Shown here one piece after another: positions 26,907-34,532 of a DNA stretch of 64,000 nt. Under the pieces are notes generated by a model, which did not search any database, was not told the DNA's origin, and was given only the letters and a program-made list of their open reading frames with translations. How positions within the stretch are numbered: position 1 is the first letter of the stretch; each line of letters begins with the position of its first letter. The translations under genes were made by a program, and so were the position numbers. This DNA is from Pseudomonas nitroreducens (lineage in GTDB: Bacteria > Pseudomonadota > Gammaproteobacteria > Pseudomonadales > Pseudomonadaceae): the NCBI RefSeq assembly GCF_024170165.1, contig NZ_JALJXP010000005.1, positions 124,001 through 188,000 on the forward strand, given 5' to 3'.

Positions 26907-27950
26907 ATGACCTACCTCGCCCACCCCGACCGCTACCAGCGCGTCCCCTACCGCCGCGTCGGCCGCAGCGGGCTGGTGCTGCCAGCCCTCTCCCTGGGCC
27001 TGTGGCACAACTTCGGCGACAGCGTGCCGCTGGACCGCCAGCGCGCCCTGCTGCGCACCGCCTTCGACCTGGGCATCAACCACTTCGACCTGGCCAACAA
27101 CTACGGCCCGCCCTATGGCAGCGCCGAGATCAACTTCGGTCGCCTGCTGCGCGAGGACTTCGCCGCCTACCGCGACGAGCTGGTGATCTCCACCAAGGCC
27201 GGCTGGGACATGTGGCCCGGCCCCTACGGCCAGGGCGGCAGCTCGCGCAAGTACCTGCTCTCCAGCCTCGACCAGAGCCTCAAGCGCCTGGGCGTGGACT
27301 ACGTGGACATCTTCTACTCGCACCGTTTCGACCCCGATACCCCGCTGGAGGAAACCGCCGGTGCGCTGGCCAGCGCCGTGCAGCAGGGCAAGGCGCTGTA
27401 CGTGGGCATCTCGTCGTATTCCGCCGGCAAGACTGCCGAGATCGCCGCGCTGCTGAAGGAACGGAAGGTGCCGCTACTGATCCACCAGCCGGCCTACAAC
27501 CTGTTCAACCGCTGGGTGGAAAAGGACCTGCTGGCCACCACCGATGAGCTGGGCGCGGGCGTCATCGCCTTTACGCCGCTGGCCCAGGGGCTGCTCACTG
27601 ATCGTTACCTCAACGGCGTGCCGGCCGACGCGCGGGTCAACCAGCCGGGCGGCGCTTCGCTGCGGCCGGAGCACCTGTCCGACGACAACCTGCGTCGTGC
27701 CCGCGCGCTGAACGAAATCGCCCGGCGCCGCGGCCAGAGCCTGGCGCAACTGGCGCTGGCCTGGGTGCTGCGCGATGCCCGTGTGACCTCCGCGCTGATC
27801 GGCGCCAGCCGGCCGGAACAGATCGTCGAGAATGTTGCCGCGCTGGACAACCTCGTGTTCAGCGCCGAGGAACTGGCGGAGATCGATCGTTACGCCGTGG
27901 AAGGCGGGATCAACCTCTGGGAGAAACCGTCCCACGACTGGAAGGAATGA
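26907..27950 (+). CDS. Aldo/keto reductase, YghZ/KCNAB-like
   Basis: A 347-residue NADPH-dependent reductase with a TIM-barrel fold. It shows the active-site block GINHFDLANNYGPPYGSAE (Asp and Tyr), the catalytic Lys in VISTKAGWDMWPGPYGQGG and the family signature KYLLSSLDQSLKRLGVDYVD. WDMWPGPYG is typical of the YghZ (L-glyceraldehyde-3-phosphate reductase) subgroup related to potassium-channel beta subunits. ATG 26907 has AAAGGAG 6 nt upstream. In this operon it may reduce a carbonyl released by the monooxygenase. It is 4 nt from the next gene. Confidence 0.9.
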   Translation: MTYLAHPDRYQRVPYRRVGRSGLVLPALSLGLWHNFGDSVPLDRQRALLRTAFDLGINHFDLANNYGPPYGSAEINFGRLLREDFAAYRDELVISTKAGWDMWPGPYGQGGSSRKYLLSSLDQSLKRLGVDYVDIFYSHRFDPDTPLEETAGALASAVQQGKALYVGISSYSAGKTAEIAALLKERKVPLLIHQPAYNLFNRWVEKDLLATTDELGAGVIAFTPLAQGLLTDRYLNGVPADARVNQPGGASLRPEHLSDDNLRRARALNEIARRRGQSLAQLALAWVLRDARVTSALIGASRPEQIVENVAALDNLVFSAEELAEIDRYAVEGGINLWEKPSHDWKE

Positions 27951-27954
27951 GCCT

Positions 27955-28884
27955 GTGAGACTGTTCAGTCGACTGCTCGCCGCTCTGCTGCTGATCGCGG
28001 CCGGCACGGCCCAGGCGCAGGACCCGACGCAACTGCGCATCGGCTACCAGAAGGCCTCGGTCAGCCTGGTGCTGGCCAAGGAGCACGGCCTGCTGGAGAA
28101 GCGCTTCCCGCAGACGCAGATCCAGTGGATCGAATTCCCCGCCGGGCCACAAATGCTCGAAGCGTTGAACGTGGGCAGCCTGGATATCGGCTCCACCGGC
28201 GACATCCCGCCGATCTTCGCCCAGGCCGCCGGCGCCGACCTGCTCTACGTCGGTGTCGAACCGCCCAAGCCGCAGGCCGAAACCGTAGTGGTGCCCAAGG
28301 GCAGCCCGATCCACAGCGTGGCTGAACTCAAAGGCAAGCGCGTGGCCTTCCAGAAGGGCTCCAGCTCGCACAACCTGCTGCTGCGCCTGCTGCAGAAGGA
28401 AGGCCTGAGCCTCAAGGACATCCATCCGCTGTACCTGACGCCGGCTGACGCCCGCGCCGCGTTCGAGAGCGGCCGGGTGGATGCCTGGGCGATCTGGGAC
28501 CCGTGGTACTCGGCGCTGCTGCTGGATGGTCATGCACGCTTGCTCGCTGACGGCTCGGCGGTCGGGCTGAGCGGGCCGTTCTACCTGTCCAGCCGGGAAT
28601 ACGCAGGCGCCAACCCAGCGTTCATTCAACAGGTACTGGGCGCCCTCAACGACGCGGAAGCCCTGACCCGCAGCGACGAGCCCGGCAGTGTGGCAATCAT
28701 GGCGCGGATCACCGGGCTGGCTCCCGCGGTGATCGAGGAAACCTTCAGGCACCGTCCGGCCTCGCCCATTCAGCCTGTCGGTGAGGCGGACATTGCCGCG
28801 CAACAGCGCACCGCCGACCTGTTCCTCGCCGAGCGCATCCTGCCGCGCGCCGTGGATATCAGCGCGGCGCGCTGGAATCCCTGA
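27955..28884 (+). CDS. SsuA-like periplasmic binding protein (orphan)
   Basis: A 309-residue protein with a signal peptide (RLLAALLLIAAGTAQA) and the fold of sulfonate/taurine/nitrate binding proteins: LRIGYQKASVSLVLAKEHGL, MLEALNVGSLDIGSTGD, LKGKRVAFQKGSSSHNLL, FESGRVDAWAIWDPW. SsuA proteins bind alkanesulfonates. The start is GTG 27955, four nt after the preceding stop, so translation is coupled. No permease or ATPase gene follows; the next gene is on the other strand. It must therefore share a transporter encoded elsewhere, or play another role. Confidence 0.88.
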   Translation: MRLFSRLLAALLLIAAGTAQAQDPTQLRIGYQKASVSLVLAKEHGLLEKRFPQTQIQWIEFPAGPQMLEALNVGSLDIGSTGDIPPIFAQAAGADLLYVGVEPPKPQAETVVVPKGSPIHSVAELKGKRVAFQKGSSSHNLLLRLLQKEGLSLKDIHPLYLTPADARAAFESGRVDAWAIWDPWYSALLLDGHARLLADGSAVGLSGPFYLSSREYAGANPAFIQQVLGALNDAEALTRSDEPGSVAIMARITGLAPAVIEETFRHRPASPIQPVGEADIAAQQRTADLFLAERILPRAVDISAARWNP

Positions 28885-28910
28885 CCTGGGGTGCCGGGAC
28901 TACGTCCGCG

Positions 28911-28937
28911 GTTCGCGGGCATGGCCCGCTCCTACAG
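28911..28937. repeat. Single REP-like element
   Basis: GTTCGCGGGCATGGCCCGCT followed by CCTACAG is a variant of the Pseudomonas REP unit: short inverted arms GCGGGC/GCCCGC flanked by GTTC and CCTAC. It lies 27 nt after the SsuA-like stop and may close that transcript. Confidence 0.65.
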
Positions 28938-29020
28938 GGGCTCCTTCCAGGCTCAGATAGCGGTCCTGAACCCATAGGAGCGGATTGCGTCCGCGATGTT
29001 TCCGGGCGGCGCGGAGGCCC

Positions 29021-29770
29021 TCAGTACTCGTCGTGCCGACGCCACCACATGCTTTGCTCATTGCGCCCCAGCGGTGCGCGGTCGAGCCACTGGAACAGGC
29101 CCCACAGCGAGTCCAGCCCGCGGGCGTAGGTGGAGTAGCAGTGATAGATGTGCTCGCCCTCACGAATGAAGCTGCTCATTCCCGGCAGATCGCGGGTGAA
29201 GGTCGCCACATCGGTGCCGCAGCAGGCGGCAGTTGCGACCACAGGTTCCGGCGCCGGACCCGCGGCGGGGCCTTCGCGGCGGAAGTTGTAGTCAACCTCC
29301 CCGCCACGCTGCTGCGCCTGGGTGAAGGACACGTTGAAGTCATAGTTGAAACCACTGCCGTGGGACGACGCCCAGGGGAAGCTCCAGCCCATGCGCAGGC
29401 GATAGGCCAGCAACTTTTCCAATGGCGCGCGCGATACCGCTACCAGGCTTACGTCGTGGTTCGCCAGGTGGGTCGCATAGCCGTCGAAACCATCGGCGAT
29501 GTTCGAGCACGACGGACAGCCGGCTCGGTAGTCCGGGCCGAACATGAAGTGGTAGACCAGCAGTTGCGAACGGCCGGCAAACAGGTCGGCGAGCCTCGCC
29601 GGACCCTGCTCGGTGTCGAAGCGGTAGTCCTTGTCGATCAGCACCCAGGGCAGCGCCTGGCGTTGGCGCGCCAGTTCGTCGCTGCGCCGGGTCAGGGCCT
29701 TTTCCTCGGCCAGCAGGTCCAGGCGCGCAGCCAGCCACTCTTCGCGGGTCGCGGTGGGATGGGCAGTCAT
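29021..29770 (-). CDS. DUF899-family thioredoxin-fold protein
   Basis: A 249-residue protein of the DUF899 family. It shows EEWLAARLDLLAEEKALTR, LPWVLIDKDYRF, FAGRSQLLVYHFMFGPDY and the thioredoxin-like CPSCS (C-x-x-C), then DVSLVAVSRAP and WSFPWASSHGSGFNYDF. The function is unknown; the fold suggests a redox or peroxiredoxin-like role. ATG 29770 has GGAGGAG upstream. The gene diverges from the TPR-winged-helix regulator at 29866 with 95 nt between starts, and so may be its target. Confidence 0.85.
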   Translation of the reverse strand: MTAHPTATREEWLAARLDLLAEEKALTRRSDELARQRQALPWVLIDKDYRFDTEQGPARLADLFAGRSQLLVYHFMFGPDYRAGCPSCSNIADGFDGYATHLANHDVSLVAVSRAPLEKLLAYRLRMGWSFPWASSHGSGFNYDFNVSFTQAQQRGGEVDYNFRREGPAAGPAPEPVVATAACCGTDVATFTRDLPGMSSFIREGEHIYHCYSTYARGLDSLWGLFQWLDRAPLGRNEQSMWWRRHDEY

Positions 29771-29865
29771 GGCAGTTCTCCTCCGCCAGCGGCGGCTCGG
29801 TGGGCATGGCTTAGACTAGGCAGCGGGCCGAGTTCGACGGGAGTGACAAAGGTGGCGGGATTTCC

Positions 29866-31062
29866 ATGGATTCGCTGATCACGGCGGCAGCCGGCGCGCT
29901 CGCCGCAGGCGATCCGCTGGGCGCGCTGAACCGCGTGGCGCTGCGCGAAGACCCGCCGGCACTGGCCCTGCGCGGCATCGCTATGGCCCAGCTGGGCGAT
30001 TTTCTCCGCGCCCGCGCCCTGCTGCGCCGCGCCGCCCGCGCCTTCGGCGCCCATGAGCCGATGGAGCGCGCCCGCTGCCGGGTGGCCGAGGCGGAAGTGG
30101 CGCTGGCCAGCCGCGAGCTGAACTGGCCGACTACACCGCTGGAGCAGGCCGTGCAGACGCTGCAGAACCATGGCGATGCGAACAACGCCGCCCACGCCCG
30201 CTACCTGCTGATCCGCCGCGCACTGCTGATCGGCCAGCTCGACCAGGCCCATGCCGCACTCGGCGAATTGCAGCCGACATCGCTGCCGGCGCCGTTGCGC
30301 GCGGTTCACTGGCTGATTGCGGCCGGCATCGCCGTCCGCCGACTGCACGCCGGTGAGGCCCGGACAGCACTGCGCAAGGCCGCCGAAGCCGCTTCGGTCG
30401 CGGGCATTCCGGCCCTGCGTGCAGAGGTCGATCAGGCAACGCACGCGCTCGAAGCGCCGGCCGCCCGGAGAACCGACCGCCAGCTCGCGCACCTGCTGTC
30501 ACTGGATGACGTGGAGACGCTGCTGGGCTCCGATGCCCTGGTAGTGGACGCCTGCCGCAACCGCATCGGCGATCTCTCACTGGGCAGTCGTCCGGTGCTC
30601 TTTGCCCTGGCACGCACCCTGGCCGAAGCCTGGCCGGGCGACGTGTCGCGCACCGAGCTGATCGGCCGGGTGTTCCGCACCCGCCACCCGGATGAAACCC
30701 ACCGCGCACGTCTGCGAGTGGAGATCGGCCGCCTGCGCCGTCTGCTGCAGCCCATGGCGGGCATCGAGGCAACGTCCCGTGGTTATCGGCTGGTGGCCGC
30801 CAATCCGGTAGTCCTTGCGCCGCCCCTGGAGGACGCCAACGCTGAGGTGCTGGCGCTGCTCAGCGATGGCCAGGCCTGGTCCAGCTCAGCCCTGGCGCTG
30901 GCGCTGGATACCAGCCAGCGCAGCGTGCAGCGCGCCCTTGAAGCGCTGGCCGAAGCCGGTCGGGTGCAGGCACTGGGACAGGGCCGCTCGCGTCGCTGGA
31001 CGCTGCCGCCGGTGCCGGGATTCGCGACGACCTTGTTACTCCCCGCGCCCTTCGGTGCCTGA
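29866..31062 (+). CDS. TPR-like protein with winged-helix DNA-binding domains (regulator)
   Basis: A 398-residue protein. The first ~190 residues are Ala/Leu/Arg-rich helical hairpins resembling TPR repeats. An OmpR-type winged helix follows at about 225-310 (GSRPVLFALARTLAEAWP, then HRARLRVEIGRLRRLL and TSRGYRLVA). A second small helix-turn-helix lies near 320-385 (SSALALALDTSQRSVQRALE, AGRVQALGQGRSRRW). I know of no studied homologue. Its start is divergent from the DUF899 gene and it is followed at 41 nt by a beta-propeller gene in the same direction. It is probably the local regulator. Confidence 0.7.
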   Translation: MDSLITAAAGALAAGDPLGALNRVALREDPPALALRGIAMAQLGDFLRARALLRRAARAFGAHEPMERARCRVAEAEVALASRELNWPTTPLEQAVQTLQNHGDANNAAHARYLLIRRALLIGQLDQAHAALGELQPTSLPAPLRAVHWLIAAGIAVRRLHAGEARTALRKAAEAASVAGIPALRAEVDQATHALEAPAARRTDRQLAHLLSLDDVETLLGSDALVVDACRNRIGDLSLGSRPVLFALARTLAEAWPGDVSRTELIGRVFRTRHPDETHRARLRVEIGRLRRLLQPMAGIEATSRGYRLVAANPVVLAPPLEDANAEVLALLSDGQAWSSSALALALDTSQRSVQRALEALAEAGRVQALGQGRSRRWTLPPVPGFATTLLLPAPFGA

Positions 31063-31102
31063 ATAGGCTGAAGGCTCCAACCACCAAGTGCAGGGCAATA
31101 CC

Positions 31103-31750
31103 ATGACCAGCTACAAGCAATCCCCCGCCGAAGTGCTCCAGGAATACGGCCCCTTCCCTGAGGTGAAGACCGTCGCCGGGGTGACCTGGGACGGTCAGCG
31201 CGTCTGGATCGCCACCGGCGAGCAACTGCAGCAGCTCGACCCGCAGAGCGGCCGACTGGAGACAGCCATCGCGGTCCCGGCCCACGCCGGCACGGCCTTC
31301 GACGGCAAGCACCTGTACCAGATCGGCGAAAGCATCATCCAGAAGATCGACCCGGCCAGCGGCAAGGTGCTCTCGACCATCCCCGCGCCGGGCAACGGTG
31401 GCGACTCCGGCATGGCCTGGGCGGAAGGCTCACTCTGGGTCGGCGAGTACCGCGCCAGGAAAATTCATCAGGTCGATCCGGAAACCGGTGAAGTCTTGCG
31501 TACGATTGATTCAAATCGTTTCGTCACTGGGGTGACCTGGGTCGAAGGCCAACTCTGGCATGGCACCTGGGAACCGGAATCGACCTACAGCGAGCTACGC
31601 CGCATCGACCCGCAGTCCGGCGCAGTTCTGCAGCAGCTGGACATGCCCGAAGGCGTGCACGTTTCCGGCCTGGAGGCCGATGGCGGCGAGCGTTTCTACT
31701 GCGGCGGCGGCAACAGCGGCAAGGTCCGCGCAGTACGCCGGCCGCGCTAA
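31103..31750 (+). CDS. Beta-propeller protein (glutamine cyclotransferase/Vgb-like)
   Basis: A 215-residue protein made of repeated blades such as VTWDGQRVWIATGEQLQQLD, GTAFDGKHLYQIGESIIQ and MAWAEGSLWVGEYRARKI with D-P-x-[ST]-G turns. It resembles plant-type glutaminyl cyclase or virginiamycin B lyase propellers but is short (about five blades). There is no signal peptide, so it is cytoplasmic. ATG 31103 is preferred to a GTG at 31088. Function unknown. It follows the winged-helix regulator and may form a three-gene module with it and the DUF899 gene. Confidence 0.7.
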   Translation: MTSYKQSPAEVLQEYGPFPEVKTVAGVTWDGQRVWIATGEQLQQLDPQSGRLETAIAVPAHAGTAFDGKHLYQIGESIIQKIDPASGKVLSTIPAPGNGGDSGMAWAEGSLWVGEYRARKIHQVDPETGEVLRTIDSNRFVTGVTWVEGQLWHGTWEPESTYSELRRIDPQSGAVLQQLDMPEGVHVSGLEADGGERFYCGGGNSGKVRAVRRPR

Positions 31751-31815
31751 GGGCATCGATCTGGGCTAGTGTGGGCACCTCACTGGAGATGGCCGCACTG
31801 GCCCGGAGACCGAGC

Positions 31816-32265
31816 ATGGATTGGCTGGAACACCGTATTCCCCCACCCCTGGTGGCAATCATCACCGCCGTGCTGATGTGGCTGGCGGTGCGCCCGATCG
31901 ATCCACTGGGCAACCGGCTGTGGCTGGCCCTGCTGGTGGTGCTGGCCGGTGTCGCAGTCTGTCTGGCGGGCGTAGCGTCATTTCGCCGCGCGCACACCAC
32001 GGTCAACCCGCTGAAGCCGGAGTCCGCCTCGTCGCTGGTGGTCGCCGGTATCTACCGGCACACGCGCAACCCGATGTACCTGGGCTTTGCCATCATCCTG
32101 CTGGGTTGGTGCGTGTTCCTCGGTTCGGCCCTGGCGGTGCTCGGCGTGGCGGCCTTCGTACTGTACATCGGGCGCTTCCAGATTCGCCCGGAAGAACGGG
32201 CGCTGCGCGAGCTGTTCGGTGCGGAGTTCGAGGCTTTCTGCGGTCGGGTGCGGCGCTGGGTCTGA
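31816..32265 (+). CDS. Isoprenylcysteine methyltransferase-like membrane protein
   Basis: A 149-residue membrane protein with four or five hydrophobic segments and the ICMT/PEMT family motif: FRRAHTTVNPLKPESASSLV, GIYRHTRNPMYLGFAI and RPEERALRELFG. The RHTRNPMY and EE-x-x-L elements bind S-adenosylmethionine in this family. Bacterial members have unknown substrates. ATG 31816 with GGAG 9 nt upstream is preferred to an in-frame ATG at 31771. It stands between the propeller gene and pfeR. Confidence 0.85.
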   Translation: MDWLEHRIPPPLVAIITAVLMWLAVRPIDPLGNRLWLALLVVLAGVAVCLAGVASFRRAHTTVNPLKPESASSLVVAGIYRHTRNPMYLGFAIILLGWCVFLGSALAVLGVAAFVLYIGRFQIRPEERALRELFGAEFEAFCGRVRRWV

Positions 32266-32329
32266 GGCCATTTCTGACAGATGCTTGGCAGATCGCCATT
32301 GCCTTCTGACAGACAGGGATGCGATATTT

Positions 32330-32348
32330 GCAAATGGTAAATATTCGC
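32330..32348. promoter_or_regulatory. Fur-like box upstream of pfeR
   Basis: GCAAATGGTAAATATTCGC matches 12 of 19 positions of the Fur consensus by eye. It lies 14 nt before the pfeR GTG, so it would overlap the promoter or leader. Confidence 0.55.
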
Positions 32349-32361
32349 ATCAAGGCCTGCC

Positions 32362-33063
32362 GTGTCCCCTTCGCTCTTGCTGGTGGAAGACGACTCCCGT
32401 CTTCGCCTGGACCTCGAACGTCATTTCTGTCAGCGCGGATTTGCCGTCACTACCTGCGCGAACGGTGACCAGGGCCTGGTGGCCGTCCACCAGAACGACT
32501 TCGACCTGGTGCTGCTGGACATCATGCTGCCCGGCGTCGATGGCCTGTCACTGCTCGACGACCTGCGTCGCGAGCGCTCCACGCCGGTGATGCTGATGTC
32601 CGCCCTGGGGGCGGAACAGGACCGCATCACCGGCTTCACCCGTGGCGCCGACGACTACCTGCCAAAGCCCTTCAGCCTGGCGGAGCTGGATGCACGCATC
32701 GATGCGCTGCTGCGCCGGGTCGATCTGGATCGCGCCCGCACACTGCCACCTGCGCCACAGCGCAGCAGCATCCTGCAGTTCGACGATGAGCTGCAGGACG
32801 TTTCCCGCGACGGTGAACACGCAGGCCTTACTCATTCCGAGTACCGCCTGCTGTCGACCCTGAACGCCCACGCCGGCGAAGCGCTGAGCAAGAGTTTCCT
32901 CTACCAGAGCGTGCTGCACCGTGCCTACACGCGGCTCGACCGCGGGCTGGACGTACATGTCTGCAACCTGCGCCGCAAGCTGGCGGCCATCGGTGCGCAG
33001 CAGGTGCAGATCCAGGCCGTGCGCGGTCAGGGTTACATTCTGGTAGACGCGGAACGCCACTGA
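32362..33063 (+). CDS. pfeR: Response regulator PfeR
   Basis: A 233-residue OmpR-family regulator. The acidic pair is at residues 10-11, phosphoacceptor D53 is in LLDIMLPG, the conserved Lys in DDYLPKPF, and the winged helix reads LTHSEYRLLSTLNAHAGE to VHVCNLRRKLA and VRGQGYIL. The identification rests on the following kinase, receptor and esterase, which reproduce the P. aeruginosa pfeR-pfeS-pfeA-pfeE order. PfeR activates pfeA when ferric enterobactin is present. The start is a GTG with a weak AAGG upstream. The stop overlaps the kinase ATG by one base (TGATG). Confidence 0.88.
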   Translation: MSPSLLLVEDDSRLRLDLERHFCQRGFAVTTCANGDQGLVAVHQNDFDLVLLDIMLPGVDGLSLLDDLRRERSTPVMLMSALGAEQDRITGFTRGADDYLPKPFSLAELDARIDALLRRVDLDRARTLPPAPQRSSILQFDDELQDVSRDGEHAGLTHSEYRLLSTLNAHAGEALSKSFLYQSVLHRAYTRLDRGLDVHVCNLRRKLAAIGAQQVQIQAVRGQGYILVDAERH

Positions 33064-34451
33064 TGCGCCGTCACCCGCTGCTGTGGAAGATCGCCGCACT
33101 GCAGGTCGGCTTCTGCCTGCTGCTGACCTGGCTGATCTGGACCTGGGGCCTGTCGCTGGAGCGCAGCACCTACTTCCTCGGCACCGAGGACCGCGACTAC
33201 CTGGCACGCTACGCCGAACAGGCGGAAATGATCTGGGAGCAACAGGGCGCCGAGGGCGTGGAGCGCTTCCGCCAGCAGCTGTCCGCCGCCGAGGACACCT
33301 GGGTTGCGGTGATCGGCCCGCACCTGCAGAGCCTGGGCACCACGCCGCTGACCGCTGAAGAGTCCAGCCACCTGACCTTCATGCGCATGCTGCACTGGCC
33401 GATGAGCCGGCGCCTGCAGGACGAGCTGCCCTACGTCAGCATCGAGTTCCCCCGTCATCCCGAGCACGGCCGGCTGGTCATGCAGCTGCCCGAGCGCCTG
33501 CTGCCCAGCGGCCTGACGCCCTGGACGCACCTGTTCAGCCACGGCGTGGTGCCGACCCTGCTGGCTGCCCTCCTCGGCCTGCTGATCTATCGCCACCTGG
33601 TGCTGCCGCTCAATCGCCTGCGCGCCCGTGCCGACGCCCTGCGGGCGGACGACCTGGACAGCGAAGGCCCCGGCACAGCACTGGCCCACCGCCGCGACGA
33701 ACTGGGCGAGCTGGCGCTGGCCTTCGACCACATGGCCGATCGCCTGCGCCACAGCCTGGCGCAGCAGCGCCTGCTGCTGCGCACGCTGTCCCATGAGTTG
33801 CGCACTCCGCTGGCACGCCTGCGCATTGCCCATGACAGCGATCTGCCGGCGGACCAGTTGCGGCAACGCCTGGACCGCGAGATCCAGGACATGCAGCGCC
33901 TGCTCGAAGACACCCTCGACCTCGCCTGGATGGACACCGAGCGGCCGCGGCTGGAGCGCGAGCCGGTGCTGGTGCTGTCGGTCTGGGAAGCGCTGCGCGA
34001 GGACGCCTGCTTCGAAAGCGGCTGGGGGCCCGAACGGCTGCCCTGCTCTCTGGGCACCGATTGCGTGGTGCAGGTGCATCTGGACAGCTTCGCCCAGGCC
34101 ATCGAGAACCTGCTGCGCAACGGCATCCGCCACTCCCCGCGCGGCGGCAGCGTGCGCCTGGACGGCTGGCGCGAAGGCGCGTTCTGGCACCTGTGCGTCA
34201 GCGACGACGGTCCCGGTGTCGCCGAGCAGGACCTCGAACGCATCTTCCAGCCCTACCAGCGGCTGCAGCCGTCCGAGTCCAGCGGCTTCGGCCTCGGCCT
34301 GGCCATCGCGCGGCGCGGTGTCGAGCTGGCCGATGGGCGCTTGTGGGCCGAGAACGGCAGCCGTGATGGCAACGCCGGTCTCTGTCTGCACCTGCTGCTA
34401 CCCGCCGCAATTCCAGGAAACGTTGCCCAACAAAACGTCGCAAGTGTTTAG
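33063..34451 (+). CDS. pfeS: Sensor kinase PfeS
   Basis: A 462-residue kinase. Membrane segments lie at about 8-30 and 160-178, with a ~130-residue periplasmic sensor between. A HAMP domain follows (YRHLVLPLNRLRARADALRA), then the H-box LSHELRTPLARLR with H244, N-box ENLLRNGIRHSPRGG and G-boxes SDDGPGV and GFGLGLAI. It senses ferric enterobactin, or its receptor-linked signal, in the periplasm and phosphorylates PfeR. It overlaps pfeR by one base and is followed by pfeA. Confidence 0.88.
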   Translation: MRRHPLLWKIAALQVGFCLLLTWLIWTWGLSLERSTYFLGTEDRDYLARYAEQAEMIWEQQGAEGVERFRQQLSAAEDTWVAVIGPHLQSLGTTPLTAEESSHLTFMRMLHWPMSRRLQDELPYVSIEFPRHPEHGRLVMQLPERLLPSGLTPWTHLFSHGVVPTLLAALLGLLIYRHLVLPLNRLRARADALRADDLDSEGPGTALAHRRDELGELALAFDHMADRLRHSLAQQRLLLRTLSHELRTPLARLRIAHDSDLPADQLRQRLDREIQDMQRLLEDTLDLAWMDTERPRLEREPVLVLSVWEALREDACFESGWGPERLPCSLGTDCVVQVHLDSFAQAIENLLRNGIRHSPRGGSVRLDGWREGAFWHLCVSDDGPGVAEQDLERIFQPYQRLQPSESSGFGLGLAIARRGVELADGRLWAENGSRDGNAGLCLHLLLPAAIPGNVAQQNVASV

Positions 34452-34471
34452 AAAGTTAATGCGCTTTACTA

Positions 34472-34490
34472 GCAAATAGCAGTCATTATC
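34472..34490. promoter_or_regulatory. Fur-like box upstream of pfeA
   Basis: The half CATTATC is perfect and the whole site GCAAATAGCAGTCATTATC matches 13 of 19 positions of the Fur consensus. It lies 42 nt before the pfeA ATG and fits iron repression of the receptor. A PfeR site should be close but I cannot define one. Confidence 0.65.
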
Positions 34491-34532
34491 ATTTGTGATC
34501 TCTTAGTAATCGTCCTCCTTCGGAGATCACCG

